This document shows, one piece after another, positions 1-8,407 of a stretch of 64,000 bases of DNA. This stretch comes from JADZFO01 sp964512635 (GTDB taxonomy: Bacteria > 4484-113 > JAFGCY01). Under the pieces are notes generated by a model that saw only the letters and a program-made list of their open reading frames with translations, made no database searches and had not been told where the DNA came from. A program made the position numbers and the translations under genes. The stretch spans positions 42,671 through 106,670 of the forward strand of contig CAZEJB010000011.1 in NCBI GenBank assembly GCA_964512635.1, in the 5' to 3' direction. How positions within the stretch are numbered: position 1 is the stretch's first letter; every line of letters begins with the position of its first letter.

Positions 1-1153
1 ACTTAGTCGCCGCCCCCGCTTTGGCCGTTGCCGCAGGGGCGAGCGCAGTTTCAATCAGCCCGGCGTTATAGAGCAGCCAGTCGCGGTAATCCTTGTAGCT
101 CCGTCCGGAGTTTCCACAGGCCGGATCCAGCTCAACCACCGGGATGCCGGCAGCCTCTGCTACTGCCTGCGCCGGCGCAGCCGGCAGCAGGGTCTCGCTG
201 AAGACAGCTCGGGCCCCGGCTGCGCGCAGCTGCTCCACAATCTGCTGCAGATAACGCGGCGAAGGCTCCGATCCGGGGTAGGGCTCGATGGATCCGCCAT
301 AGACCAGCCCGTAGCGGCGGATGAAGTAAACGAAGGACGGGTGAAACATCAACACTGGCGTACCGTACAGGCGGGCGAAGCGCGCCTGCAGCTCCCGGTC
401 CAGCGCGGCCAGCTCTGTTCCGAAGGCCGCCGCATTGGCGCTGTACACAGCACTTCCGCCAGGATCGATTTCACTTAGCCGCTCAACAAGAGCTGGCAGC
501 AGGGCCTGCACAAGCAGAGGGTCGGTATAGAAGTGCGGGTCTGGTACAGCCCCTTCCGCGTGTTCGTGGTCAAGATCATGAGTGTCCGGCTCAGCAGTGG
601 AAGCCGGATCTTCATGTTCTTCAATATGGCCATGCCCCTCTAAATGCCCGTGCTCTTCAACATGCCCAGCTTCGTCAGTGTGATCGTGCCCACCATGAGC
701 ATCCCCGGCAACGCCGGATTTGGCCGGGGTAGCTGCAAGGCGCCATTCCCCGTGCGGGGGGAGCGGTGACAGTTTCTCCGCCGGGATGAGCGTCAGCAGC
801 TCAACGCTGTTCGGTGTGTCGAACTGTGCGGCCCAGCCGTCATAGTCCTCGCCGACCCAGAAGAAACCGGAGGCTTCCTGGACTGCTTTGGCGTCCGCCG
901 GGCTGGGGTCAAAGGTGTGGCTGTTGTTACCAGCCTTAAGCAGGGTGCTGACGGTGGCCCGCTCGCCTGCCACCTCGCGGATGATCAGCTCGAGTGGTTT
1001 GACGGTGACCAGAAAGTGGATCTCGCTGGCGGACGCACCTTTCGGCGCATCGGTGTTGCGCGGAGCCGGGCAGGCGCCCAGCAAGAGGCAGCTGAGCAGG
1101 GCCAGGCAGCTGCATATAGGCAGGAACTTGCGCGCCAACAGTGCTTTCCGCAC
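1..1153 (-). CDS. znuA: Zinc ABC transporter substrate-binding lipoprotein (ZnuA/AdcA-like), 3' end outside window
   Basis: Predicted solute-binding protein of a metal ABC importer that captures Zn(II) outside the membrane. The reading frame is open from 1153 down to base 1, so the C-terminus is missing. From the GTG at 1153 the product has a basic n-region, a hydrophobic stretch and a lipobox (LLLGAC). A HTFDPSPAD segment carries the usual first metal-ligand His. An acidic, His-rich loop (GGHDHTDEAGH and further HGH/HEH runs) is typical of ZnuA. A second His lies in LMFHPSFVYF. GTG 1153 has a GGAG 8 nt upstream and gives a normal signal peptide. An in-frame ATG at 1210 sits 6 nt after a TATCAT box and is the alternative start. 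Family assignment is firm; Zn rather than Mn is inferred from the His-rich loop. Confidence 0.85.
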   Translation of the reverse strand, partial: MRKALLARKFLPICSCLALLSCLLLGACPAPRNTDAPKGASASEIHFLVTVKPLELIIREVAGERATVSTLLKAGNNSHTFDPSPADAKAVQEASGFFWVGEDYDGWAAQFDTPNSVELLTLIPAEKLSPLPPHGEWRLAATPAKSGVAGDAHGGHDHTDEAGHVEEHGHLEGHGHIEEHEDPASTAEPDTHDLDHEHAEGAVPDPHFYTDPLLVQALLPALVERLSEIDPGGSAVYSANAAAFGTELAALDRELQARFARLYGTPVLMFHPSFVYFIRRYGLVYGGSIEPYPGSEPSPRYLQQIVEQLRAAGARAVFSETLLPAAPAQAVAEAAGIPVVELDPACGNSGRSYKDYRDWLLYNAGLIETALAPAATAKAGAATK

Positions 1154-1216
1154 GGCCCTGGCTCCAGAGCTGTGCGAGTAAACAGGGACCGACTGAGCTG
1201 GGATCGACATGTCGTG

Positions 1217-1234
1217 ATGATAACGAATTATCAT
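1217..1234. promoter_or_regulatory. Palindromic operator (Zur/Fur-type) over the znuA -10 box
   Basis: ATGATAA-CGAA-TTATCAT has perfect 7-bp arms and a 4-bp centre. It stands out as AT-rich in a GC-rich region. On the minus strand the TATCAT half is a -10-like box 6 nt before the ATG at 1210, so a bound repressor would block znuA transcription. It resembles Fur-superfamily boxes; Zur is inferred from the gene it controls. It also covers the -35 area of the divergent gene. Confidence 0.6.
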
Positions 1235-1251
1235 TAACAATTCAAGGCAGC

Positions 1252-1257
1252 TACAAT
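1252..1257 (+). promoter_or_regulatory. -10 box TACAAT, 6 nt before a TTG start
   Basis: TACAAT ends 6 nt before the TTG at 1264 and no Shine-Dalgarno sequence lies between. This matches the leaderless arrangement seen at several other genes in the window. Confidence 0.5.
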
Positions 1258-1263
1258 CTGGTC

Positions 1264-2151
1264 TTGGCCACATGCGGCAAAGTCATGATCACGGGCAGCG
1301 GGCAGCTCGGCAGTGCTCTGGCGGCCGCGGCGCCGGTGTATGGCTGGGAAGTTGAGCTCTTCTCGCACCAGCGGCTGGATATCACCGACGCCAGAGCGGT
1401 ACTCGCCGCGGCCGGCGATTGTGCTCCGGATCTGATCCTTCACACAGCGGCCCTGACAAGGGTGGCCTGGTGTGAAAGCCATCCGGAAGAGGCGACGGAA
1501 GTTAACAGCAATGGAAGCCTTAATGTTCTGGAAGCTGCCCGGTCCCGCGGAGCGCGGTTCATAGGATTTTCGACAGACTATGTGTTCAGCGGTGTTCAGC
1601 CGGGTCCGCGGCTGGAAAATGAAGCGCTAGCACCTATAAATATCTATGGTGCCTCAAAGGCCATCGTGGAACCCGCAATCCTGGAATACCCCAGGGGCCA
1701 TGTGGTGCGCACCAGCGGTGTGTTCGGGCCACGCAGCGACGGCCAGAGCGAGCGCTGCTTTTTTCGCGCGATTTTTGATGGACTGCGTGCCGGTCGTGAG
1801 CTTCAGGTAGTCAATGACCAGTGGACTGCTGTCAGCTTTGCTCCGCATCTGGCGGAGATGCTTTTCTTCCTGCTGGCCGGCGATCAGGGTGATTCTCCGC
1901 TTCCAGGACTGCTGCATCTGACCTCTGACGGTCATGGGACCTGGTACGACTGGGCCCGCTGTCTGGCCCGGGAAACGGGGCTGGATGAGGCGCAGATAAA
2001 GCCCGTCAGCGCCAGCGAGTACCCCGATCAAACTCCCAGGCCACGCCACAGCGTGCTTGGCACTGTGCACCCGGAAGTGGCGAAAATGATCAAAAATCAC
2101 TCTGCGCTGGCAGGATTAGCCCATTATTCCCGCTATCTTTTGGGCACTTAG
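1264..2151 (+). CDS. dTDP-4-dehydrorhamnose reductase-like protein (RmlD/RfbD family)
   Basis: A 295-residue extended short-chain dehydrogenase. It has an N-terminal Rossmann motif (ITGSGQLG, residues 9-16), the STDYVFSG segment typical of RmlD and a catalytic YGASK. RmlD reduces dTDP-4-keto-rhamnose with NAD(P)H in the last step of dTDP-L-rhamnose synthesis in the cytosol. No other rml genes are in the window, so a related NDP-sugar or MAT2B-like role is possible. I chose TTG 1264 because it lies exactly 6 nt after TACAAT and precedes the beta-1/Gly-rich loop by a normal distance; ATG 1285 falls inside beta-1. It is divergent from znuA. Confidence 0.75.
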   Translation: MATCGKVMITGSGQLGSALAAAAPVYGWEVELFSHQRLDITDARAVLAAAGDCAPDLILHTAALTRVAWCESHPEEATEVNSNGSLNVLEAARSRGARFIGFSTDYVFSGVQPGPRLENEALAPINIYGASKAIVEPAILEYPRGHVVRTSGVFGPRSDGQSERCFFRAIFDGLRAGRELQVVNDQWTAVSFAPHLAEMLFFLLAGDQGDSPLPGLLHLTSDGHGTWYDWARCLARETGLDEAQIKPVSASEYPDQTPRPRHSVLGTVHPEVAKMIKNHSALAGLAHYSRYLLGT

Positions 2152-2323
2152 AACACTTTTGACCGGTTTTTGCCCGCTGGACAGTATCCGGGCAGGGTGG
2201 TCCAGAATCGTTGATTTTGGGATAAGTCGCGCTCTGGATGCTGCTGGAAGCAGTGTCATGGGTAAGATAGGGTGGGCAATCAAGCGTGGGTAGCAGGGGA
2301 GCGACCGGGCGAAACTGGCTAAC

Positions 2324-2353
2324 TTGACAGTAAATCGCTCTCCGACGGATAAT
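2324..2353 (+). promoter_or_regulatory. Sigma-70-type promoter of the PLD-like lipoprotein gene
   Basis: TTGACA (2324-2329), an 18-bp spacer and GATAAT (2348-2353). The predicted transcript start near 2360 gives a leader of about 25 nt containing the GGAGG that serves GTG 2386. The rest of the gap from 2152 to 2385 shows nothing recognisable. Confidence 0.7.
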
Positions 2354-2385
2354 AGGTAGTTATTCACACAAGCCGGAGGAACAAG

Positions 2386-4146
2386 GTGCGAACCTATGGA
2401 TTCCTTGCGCGCACGGCGCTTGCGCTGTGTGCGGGTTCAATTTTGGCGTTGGCATCATGCGGTGGCGGGGACGGTGGGTCCACCACTCCGCCGTTGTCAA
2501 CGACTAACCCTGAAGATCTGATTCCAGAGATTCAGGTACAGACGGTCGACCACCTGTTCCGCAATGGCACACTGAGCGGCGAGAACCTGGACGCAGATCC
2601 GATTTTCAATCTGATCGCTTCCGCGACCTCGACGCTTGATGTGGCGGTGACACGCATCGACCGGCAGGACGTAATCAAGGCCCTGCTGAACGAAGCGAAG
2701 AGCGGCGTCAATGTCCGCATCGTGACTGAAAAGGCTTTCTACGACGACCCTACCTACAAGGCCTTCTACAACCAGCTTGAGGACCCGGCCCAGAACGGCG
2801 GCAACCTGGAGATTCACACTGACAAGGAAGGAGAGCCGCGCCTGATGCAAAGCCGCTTCCTCGTCATTGACCAGGCGCGTGTCGTGACCGGCTCCTATAA
2901 CTGGGAAAGCTCGGGTGCCGAAAGCACCTTCGGCGACGTGATCAACATCCTTAACACCGGTGTTGCCGCCGCCTTTACCAACCAGTTCAATCAGATGTTT
3001 GTCGAGGGTAACTTCGGCATCCACAAGCGCGACGACACTCAGCACACTTTCCTGGTGGGCGGTGGCCGCGGAACCCTGGAAGTCTACTTTGGCCCCACGG
3101 ACCGCACGCGTGACCTGATCCAGAACGAAATTCAGAACAGCAGCAATGTGATCTTCGCCGCCCAGCAGTACAAGGATGTGGCGCTGGCGAACTTCATGCT
3201 GAGCTGGCTGGACAGCAGCGCTGACAATTCGATGGCCGGCCTGTTCAACGACATTGCCAACCTTGGCGATGCCGAAGAGAATGCCGTTTATCGCGCCTTC
3301 ATTGATTACACCGCCGCCCCGACCGGTGGTGCGCTGTACATCAACGGCCTGATTGACTCGGGTAACCCGGCGTCCGGCGGCCAGTTCAGCAACTACAACA
3401 CGATGAACCACAAGATGATCTTCGCCAACCACGGCCTGTCGGACAACCGTCCGTCGGTTGTGACTTCCACGGCGAATTTCTCTGACCTGGGCTTCACGAT
3501 CAATGATCAGGTGACCCTGATCTTCCGCGGTACCGGACTGGCCAACAAGTTCATCCGCGGGATCGACTACTCCAGCTCGACTCCGCCGCTCACGCTGCGC
3601 GAGCCGAACGACTCCCAGGAGTTCGACCAGCTGCTGACCATGTATCCCTATGGCGCCAGCCTGGAAGCCCCGTTCCTGCGCGACATCAGCCGCCTGCCCT
3701 GCGCCCTGATCTATGGTTCGGTGACCAACTTCAACCCGACCGTGACAGTGCAGACCGGCACCAGCCAGGATGAGATCGTACCCATTGATATCGATGTCTA
3801 CTTCGGTGTCGAAGCTCCGGACCTCTTCTTCGGCGGCGTCTTCCCGGATCCCGAAGTCGACGCGACTTTCCAGGACGGCAATGGCAACACCCTGTATCGC
3901 GGCCCGCTGGCGGATCCCTTTGTCCGCAGCGAGATCGCGAACCCCGACCACCGTTACATGATGGTGGTTCCGGCGGGTGAGGTCATCATCCACACCTTTG
4001 CCGAGTCGATTGACAATTCTCAGCTGGCCCTGTTCGAGCCGACTGAGCGCCGAATCACCGTAGGTCCCGGCGCGGTCAAGGAAGTCAACCTGATCATCAA
4101 TCAGGCCTTCGACGACTCTGGTAACGTTGGCGGCGGTCAGGGCTAA
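2386..4146 (+). CDS. Phospholipase D-like lipoprotein with degenerate HKD motifs
   Basis: A 586-residue lipoprotein (lipobox LALASC, Cys25) with a Gly/Thr/Pro linker. Residues about 50-380 carry two PLD-type half-domains. Half one ends in MQSRFLVIDQARVVTGSYNW (154-173): the GSxNW tail and Asp162 are kept, but the HxK positions read Gln155 and Arg157. Half two has NHKMIFAN near residue 341, where the first His is Asn and the final Asp is also Asn, followed by VVTSTANFSD. Activity of the usual PLD type is therefore doubtful, and a binding role is an inference. The C-terminal 200 residues are unassigned. GTG start with GGAGG upstream; the next gene follows by 47 bp. Confidence 0.75.
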   Translation: MRTYGFLARTALALCAGSILALASCGGGDGGSTTPPLSTTNPEDLIPEIQVQTVDHLFRNGTLSGENLDADPIFNLIASATSTLDVAVTRIDRQDVIKALLNEAKSGVNVRIVTEKAFYDDPTYKAFYNQLEDPAQNGGNLEIHTDKEGEPRLMQSRFLVIDQARVVTGSYNWESSGAESTFGDVINILNTGVAAAFTNQFNQMFVEGNFGIHKRDDTQHTFLVGGGRGTLEVYFGPTDRTRDLIQNEIQNSSNVIFAAQQYKDVALANFMLSWLDSSADNSMAGLFNDIANLGDAEENAVYRAFIDYTAAPTGGALYINGLIDSGNPASGGQFSNYNTMNHKMIFANHGLSDNRPSVVTSTANFSDLGFTINDQVTLIFRGTGLANKFIRGIDYSSSTPPLTLREPNDSQEFDQLLTMYPYGASLEAPFLRDISRLPCALIYGSVTNFNPTVTVQTGTSQDEIVPIDIDVYFGVEAPDLFFGGVFPDPEVDATFQDGNGNTLYRGPLADPFVRSEIANPDHRYMMVVPAGEVIIHTFAESIDNSQLALFEPTERRITVGPGAVKEVNLIINQAFDDSGNVGGGQG

Positions 4147-4193
4147 CCCGGCCGGCGGCGCAAAGCAAACATGATTTGCAAGCAGGTGAAGCA

Positions 4194-6119
4194 ATGAAGA
4201 GACTGAATCTGATCTGGCTGCTGCTACTGACCCTGGCACTCGTGCTGGGCAGTGTCAGCTGCGGCGGTGGCGATGGTACAACCACGCCGCCAAATTTCCC
4301 GCCGGACGACGGCCCGATTGGTGGTGACCCGCAGGATCCGGACATCATTCCAGATCCGCCGGCCCCCTTCCTGCCGCCGGGCGGCAGCTTTGGCGATCTG
4401 CGCGGCGTGGCCGCATCCCAGCAGTATGTCTATGTGGCGGACGACTCGGTTGTCTACTGCTACGACAAGCAGGGTGCCCTGGTGAATTTCACCACTGCGC
4501 TTAATGAGGTGCAGGGTCTGGCTGTGCTGCCGCCTTCCGCGGAAGTGGATATTAACGGCGGCTCGTCCTACCTGCTGCCGAACCACGTCGCGGTGCTGCA
4601 CGATCCCGTTCCCAACTGGGGCTGGGTGACGCTCTATCCGCCGAACCTGGACCCCGACACTACCCGTGAGGACGAGCAGAACCCCGACCCGCAGCGTCGC
4701 GACGGACTTCCTCCGGGCGGCCAGGGCTTCAACCCGCCGGACGTGGCTCCGCCTCCCCCGCCCTGGCACTGCATCGCGGTCTATGACATCGCAGTCGACC
4801 GTTTCGGCTCGATCTTCACGACCGTGGATATCGACATCGACCAGTCCGCCCCGGTTCCGGACTTCCCGCGCGCCGGCGTGATCATGAACCGCTTTGACGA
4901 CTACAACAGCGTCTTTGCGGGCACCACTCCGATCGAGGATGAGAACGGCGACCCCGTCGACACGCAGACCCCCTTCTGGCACCAGACCTTTGGCAGCGGC
5001 ATCGGTGATTTCGACACCTATACCGATGGCAACGACATTACCCCCTTCACTCAGGTGAACCTGGGCCAGATCGCCTTTGACACCTATTACCCGTTCAACC
5101 GTGCCGACCTTCAGTACACCCTGTATGCCGGCGGGGCGAACTTCACCCGCGACTACGTCGGTATTGGTTTCATCCGCCTGGATCCCAATGCGGTGACCCC
5201 GACCTATGTGATCAGCGAGTGGGTTGAGAACGGCTTTGGCTACAACCGCGTGATCGGCGAATCCGGTGGCGGAGCCCCCGGAAGCTTCGCGATCAATCCC
5301 GCCGTCAATCCTGATACCGGCGCCCTCGAAGATCCGGATCTGACCGCCGGCGGACCCTCCGGCATGGCCGTCGATCCGCTGACTGACCAGGTCTACATCT
5401 GCGACCCGGGTAACCGTCGTGTCCAGGTCTTTGAGAAGGGCACCGGCGCCTTCATCCGTCAGATCGGTAATGGCGGCCGCGGTCGTGCCAGCGGCACCTT
5501 CCTCGCCCCGTCGAACGTGGCCGTGGACTACGAAGGCAATATCTACATCACCGACGTAAACGACCTTCGCTATCTGCAGGAGAAGCTCCCGGATCGCAGC
5601 TACGGTAACGTGGGTGGTACGGTGCGCCGCCTGGATAACAACACCCCGCTGGAGGGCGCCAGTGTTTCGCTGGGCTCAGAGCTGGGCACCCTGGCGATCC
5701 GCGCGACCAACATCAACGGTGATTACCTGGTTCGCAACCTGCGCACCGGCACCTATTACATGACGGCGACCAAGTTCAACTATGACTCGGACACCGCCAC
5801 TGTGCAGGTTCTTTCCGATACCACCGTGCGCGCTGACTTCAACCTCACCCCGCGCACTCCGCCGGTCACCGGTGGCTACAGCGGTAACCTGATCGATGGC
5901 GACACCAACCTTTACCTGAGTGGTGTCACCGTCTCGGTTGTCGGCACCAGCCTGACCACGGTGTCCGACTCGATCGGCCACTATCAGCTGACCAACCTCG
6001 CCCCGGGTACCTACCAGGTCGTGTTTACCCTTGACGGCTACACGACCCTGACCCGCGACGTTGAGATCCTGGCCGGCCAGATCACGGTCGACAACCTGCT
6101 GCAGATGACCCGCAACTAA
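4194..6119 (+). CDS. NHL-repeat lipoprotein with two C-terminal carboxypeptidase-regulatory-like domains
   Basis: A 641-residue lipoprotein (lipobox GSVSC, Cys23) followed by an acidic Pro-rich linker. NHL-type propeller strands are visible at residues about 65-110 (FGDLRGVAA, YVYVADD) and 390-460 (GMAVDPLTDQVYICDPGNRR, VAVDYEGNIYITDV). Two Ig-like CarboxypepD_reg repeats follow: GGTVRRLDNNTPLEGA with NGDYLVRNLRTGTYY, and SGNLIDGDTNLYLSGV with GHYQLTNLAPGTYQ. It is probably a surface binding or scaffold protein; no enzyme motif is seen. ATG 4194 is preceded by AGGTGA. It probably shares a transcript with the PLD-like gene upstream, and a strong terminator follows. Confidence 0.75.
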   Translation: MKRLNLIWLLLLTLALVLGSVSCGGGDGTTTPPNFPPDDGPIGGDPQDPDIIPDPPAPFLPPGGSFGDLRGVAASQQYVYVADDSVVYCYDKQGALVNFTTALNEVQGLAVLPPSAEVDINGGSSYLLPNHVAVLHDPVPNWGWVTLYPPNLDPDTTREDEQNPDPQRRDGLPPGGQGFNPPDVAPPPPPWHCIAVYDIAVDRFGSIFTTVDIDIDQSAPVPDFPRAGVIMNRFDDYNSVFAGTTPIEDENGDPVDTQTPFWHQTFGSGIGDFDTYTDGNDITPFTQVNLGQIAFDTYYPFNRADLQYTLYAGGANFTRDYVGIGFIRLDPNAVTPTYVISEWVENGFGYNRVIGESGGGAPGSFAINPAVNPDTGALEDPDLTAGGPSGMAVDPLTDQVYICDPGNRRVQVFEKGTGAFIRQIGNGGRGRASGTFLAPSNVAVDYEGNIYITDVNDLRYLQEKLPDRSYGNVGGTVRRLDNNTPLEGASVSLGSELGTLAIRATNINGDYLVRNLRTGTYYMTATKFNYDSDTATVQVLSDTTVRADFNLTPRTPPVTGGYSGNLIDGDTNLYLSGVTVSVVGTSLTTVSDSIGHYQLTNLAPGTYQVVFTLDGYTTLTRDVEILAGQITVDNLLQMTRN

Positions 6120-6140
6120 GCGGACAACATGCACAAGAGC

Positions 6141-6170
6141 AAGGCCCCCGGACGTGTCCGGGGGCCTTTT
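6141..6170 (+). terminator. Rho-independent terminator after the NHL lipoprotein gene
   Basis: GGCCCCCGGAC (6143-6153) pairs perfectly with GTCCGGGGGCC (6156-6166), and flanking AA/TT extends the stem to 13 bp. The 3' arm runs directly into TTTT. It lies 22 nt after the stop at 6119. Confidence 0.9.
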
Positions 6171-6216
6171 CATTTCTGCCGGCCCTGCGCTGGCTATAAT
6201 CCCCGCGAGGTGTCTT

Positions 6217-6816
6217 ATGAGCCGCACTGAGCTTCTGGACAGCCAGCGCAGCGTGCTGGTGGCCATCGACCTGCAGGGCAAGTTGATCGAGATGGTGCAT
6301 CGCTCGCGCCTGGTGATCGATGCCACAATCCGCCTGCTGCAAATCGCTGATCTGTTCGGCGTTCCGGTAATCCTCACCGAGCAGTACCCCAAAGGCCTCG
6401 GCCCGACCCACCCGGAAGTGCGCAGCGCCTATGACGCCCTGAGCGTGCCGAAGTTCTTCATCGAAAAGACCGCCTTCGGCTGCGCCGGTGACAGCGGCTT
6501 CATGCAGGCCCTGGCCGATGCGCGGCCGGGCCTGGCGGCTGAGCAGCGCCAGGTGGTTGTGGCGGGCATTGAGACGCATGTGTGTGTGATGCAGACCGTC
6601 CTGCCGCTGCTGGCTGAGGGCAGTGCGGTGCATGTCTGCTGGGAAGCCGCATCCGGCCGCGGCAGCGAGTACCGCGAGATGGGCCTGCGGCGCATGGAGG
6701 CCGCTGGCGCGGTCATGACCAACCACGAAAGCGTCGGCTTTGAGTGGGCTCGCAGCAAGGAGCACGCGCAGTTCAAGGCGCTGAACGGACTGCTGCGCGA
6801 CGGCCAGCTGGGCTGA
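6217..6816 (+). CDS. Isochorismatase-family cysteine hydrolase
   Basis: A 199-residue cytosolic alpha/beta hydrolase. The catalytic triad is visible as Asp18 (VAIDLQ), Lys84 (EKTAFGC) and Cys123 (GIETHVCV); the last carries the conserved cis-peptide context. This group includes nicotinamidases, isochorismatases and YcaC-like hydrolases. The short form with GIETHVCV most resembles the YcaC/ISOC subgroup, whose substrates are mostly unknown. TATAAT at 6195-6200 and GAGGTG just before ATG 6217 suggest a short leader with an SD, about 10 nt long. It appears monocistronic. Confidence 0.85.
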   Translation: MSRTELLDSQRSVLVAIDLQGKLIEMVHRSRLVIDATIRLLQIADLFGVPVILTEQYPKGLGPTHPEVRSAYDALSVPKFFIEKTAFGCAGDSGFMQALADARPGLAAEQRQVVVAGIETHVCVMQTVLPLLAEGSAVHVCWEAASGRGSEYREMGLRRMEAAGAVMTNHESVGFEWARSKEHAQFKALNGLLRDGQLG

Positions 6817-6957
6817 AACGATAAGTCTCGGGCCACAGCCGCCCGCCGCACCGGCGACCCGGACCGGCCGATCTGCTGGCCCGCGCGGCCCGGGCTGCCG
6901 ATATAAACTGCTGGCCGCCTGCGGGTGGTAGCATAACCACCCCGGAGGGAAGGAACT

Positions 6958-7572
6958 ATGCCGTATTACGTACCTGTGGTCATCGAGCAGAGCAACTTTG
7001 GCGAGCGCGCCTATGACATTTACAGCCGCCTGCTCAAGGACCGCATCATCTTCATCGGATCGGCGATCAACGACGCCGTGGCTAATGCCGTCATCGCCCA
7101 GCTGCTCTTCCTCGAAAAGGAAGACAGCTCGAAGGACATTGATATCTACGTCAACAGCCCGGGCGGCAGCGTTGTTGACGGCCTGGCGATCTATGACACC
7201 ATGCAGCTGATCAAGCCGCAGGTCTCCACGATCTGCGTCGGCCTGGCGGCCAGCATGGGCGCTGTGCTGCTCGCCGGCGGAGCCCCCGGCAAGCGCTATG
7301 CCCTGCCCAACGCGAAGGTGATGATCCACCAGCCCTGGGGCGGCTTCCGCGGCCAGGCCAGCGATATCGAGATCCACGCCAAGGAAATGATCGCGACCAA
7401 GAAGCGGCTCAACGAGATACTGGCGCGGCACACCGGCCAGAGTTATAAGACAGTCGAAAAGGACACCGACCGCGATAACTTCATGACCGCGGAAGAAGCC
7501 AAGCGCTATGGCCTGATCGACCAGATTATCGAGCCCGAAGGCAAGCCGCTGCCTGCGGCGCCTGAAGAGTAG
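6958..7572 (+). CDS. clpP: ATP-dependent Clp protease proteolytic subunit ClpP
   Basis: A 204-residue ClpP, normal length. The catalytic triad is Ser99 (GLAASMGA), His124 (MIHQPWGG) and Asp173 (DTDRDNF), with the same 25 and 49 residue spacing as E. coli ClpP. It forms a tetradecameric chamber that degrades proteins fed by ClpX, ClpC or ClpA. No clpX or tig is adjacent here, unlike the common tig-clpP-clpX order. A strong GGAGGG lies 8 nt before ATG 6958. The 140 nt upstream hold a possible -10 (TAGCAT, 6929-6934) but no convincing -35. Confidence 0.97.
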   Translation: MPYYVPVVIEQSNFGERAYDIYSRLLKDRIIFIGSAINDAVANAVIAQLLFLEKEDSSKDIDIYVNSPGGSVVDGLAIYDTMQLIKPQVSTICVGLAASMGAVLLAGGAPGKRYALPNAKVMIHQPWGGFRGQASDIEIHAKEMIATKKRLNEILARHTGQSYKTVEKDTDRDNFMTAEEAKRYGLIDQIIEPEGKPLPAAPEE

Positions 7573-7614
7573 TCGGCCGCCCGCCGGCACCAGCCGGGCA
7601 AGCAAGGAAAAGCA

Positions 7615-8016
7615 ATGGACATGGAGAGTGCGAGCCCGGGCGGCGGCAGGTTTTGCCTGCGCTGCTCGGCCGCGCTCCCGGAGAGCCGGGAATCAGCGCT
7701 TTGCGTGCTGTGCGCCTCGGGCCTTGGCCCGCCGCATCCGCTCAGGGGAGCCCCCTCGGAGGCAGCCGAGTCCCAAAGCGCCGACCCGGAGTCGGACAGC
7801 GGAGTGCGTTGCCCGCACTGCCGTTCGCGCCTGAGCTATCGCGATGTCGGCCGCCAGCTCTGTCCGGTCTGCGGCGAGGGCACCGGCATCGACTCGCTTT
7901 TTCGCCCTGACGCCGCGGCTTCCACACCCGACAATCCCGGCCTGAAGTTCAGCGCCCCGTTGGAAACCTGGCGTGCGGATGAGCCGCTCTGGGATATGCA
8001 GCACCCGATCTGGTAA
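7615..8016 (+). CDS. Small double zinc-ribbon protein
   Basis: A 133-residue protein with two treble-clef or zinc-ribbon units. The first is CLRC with CVLC 14 residues later (residues 14-34); the second is CPHC with CPVC (residues 63-84), joined by an acidic linker. Structural Zn sites of this type often recruit protein or nucleic-acid partners. The acidic tail ends in Trp/Pro-rich residues. There is no catalytic motif and I do not recognise the family. It follows clpP by 42 nt on the same strand, so co-transcription is likely, and it converges with the membrane-protein gene at 8033. Confidence 0.7.
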   Translation: MDMESASPGGGRFCLRCSAALPESRESALCVLCASGLGPPHPLRGAPSEAAESQSADPESDSGVRCPHCRSRLSYRDVGRQLCPVCGEGTGIDSLFRPDAAASTPDNPGLKFSAPLETWRADEPLWDMQHPIW

Positions 8017-8032
8017 TTGCGCCGGCCGGGCT

Positions 8033-8407
8033 TTACTTCTTTGGGTAGCTGAAGTAGGCAAAGAGCATCAGCACGGACATAGCCAGCGGGAAGGTCAGGT
8101 AGAGCGAGACGAAGCGCAGGAGCTCCATCTTGTCCGGCTCGCGGGCGGACTGCATGAAATAGACCGCGGCCGTGCCAAGACCCAGCAGTGCGGAAAGCAA
8201 CAGCAGCCAGGCCCGGCGCTGTGGCCCGCGCGGCGCGGGCCGCCGCGGGCTGCGAATCTCCTCGGCCTCGATCTCGCGGCGCACCAGCTCATCAACGCTT
8301 GGCTCGGGACTGCCGGCCGGCGCCCCGGCGTCCGGCCCGGGCGCAGCGTCCGCTTGCCCCAGCAGGACGGGATCGGGCGACTGGTCCTCTGGCCGCTGGC
8401 CGTCCAT
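8033..8407 (-). CDS. Small membrane protein with two predicted TM segments
   Basis: 124 residues: an acidic/Pro-rich N-terminus, a basic Arg/Pro stretch, then two hydrophobic segments (WLLLLSALLGLGTAAVYFM and LYLTFPLAMSVLMLFAYF) and a basic C-terminus, giving a probable hairpin with both ends in the cytoplasm. ATG 8407 abuts the stop of the radical SAM gene and GGGGAGG lies just before it, so it is probably translated from the same transcript. The family is not recognised. Confidence 0.7.
   Translation of the reverse strand: MDGQRPEDQSPDPVLLGQADAAPGPDAGAPAGSPEPSVDELVRREIEAEEIRSPRRPAPRGPQRRAWLLLLSALLGLGTAAVYFMQSAREPDKMELLRFVSLYLTFPLAMSVLMLFAYFSYPKK

Noticed and set aside
2497..4239. Long open frame opposite the PLD-like lipoprotein gene
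   Set aside because: It mirrors the high-GC third positions of the real gene; the plus-strand product has a lipobox, SD, promoter and recognisable domains, while the antisense product has none.
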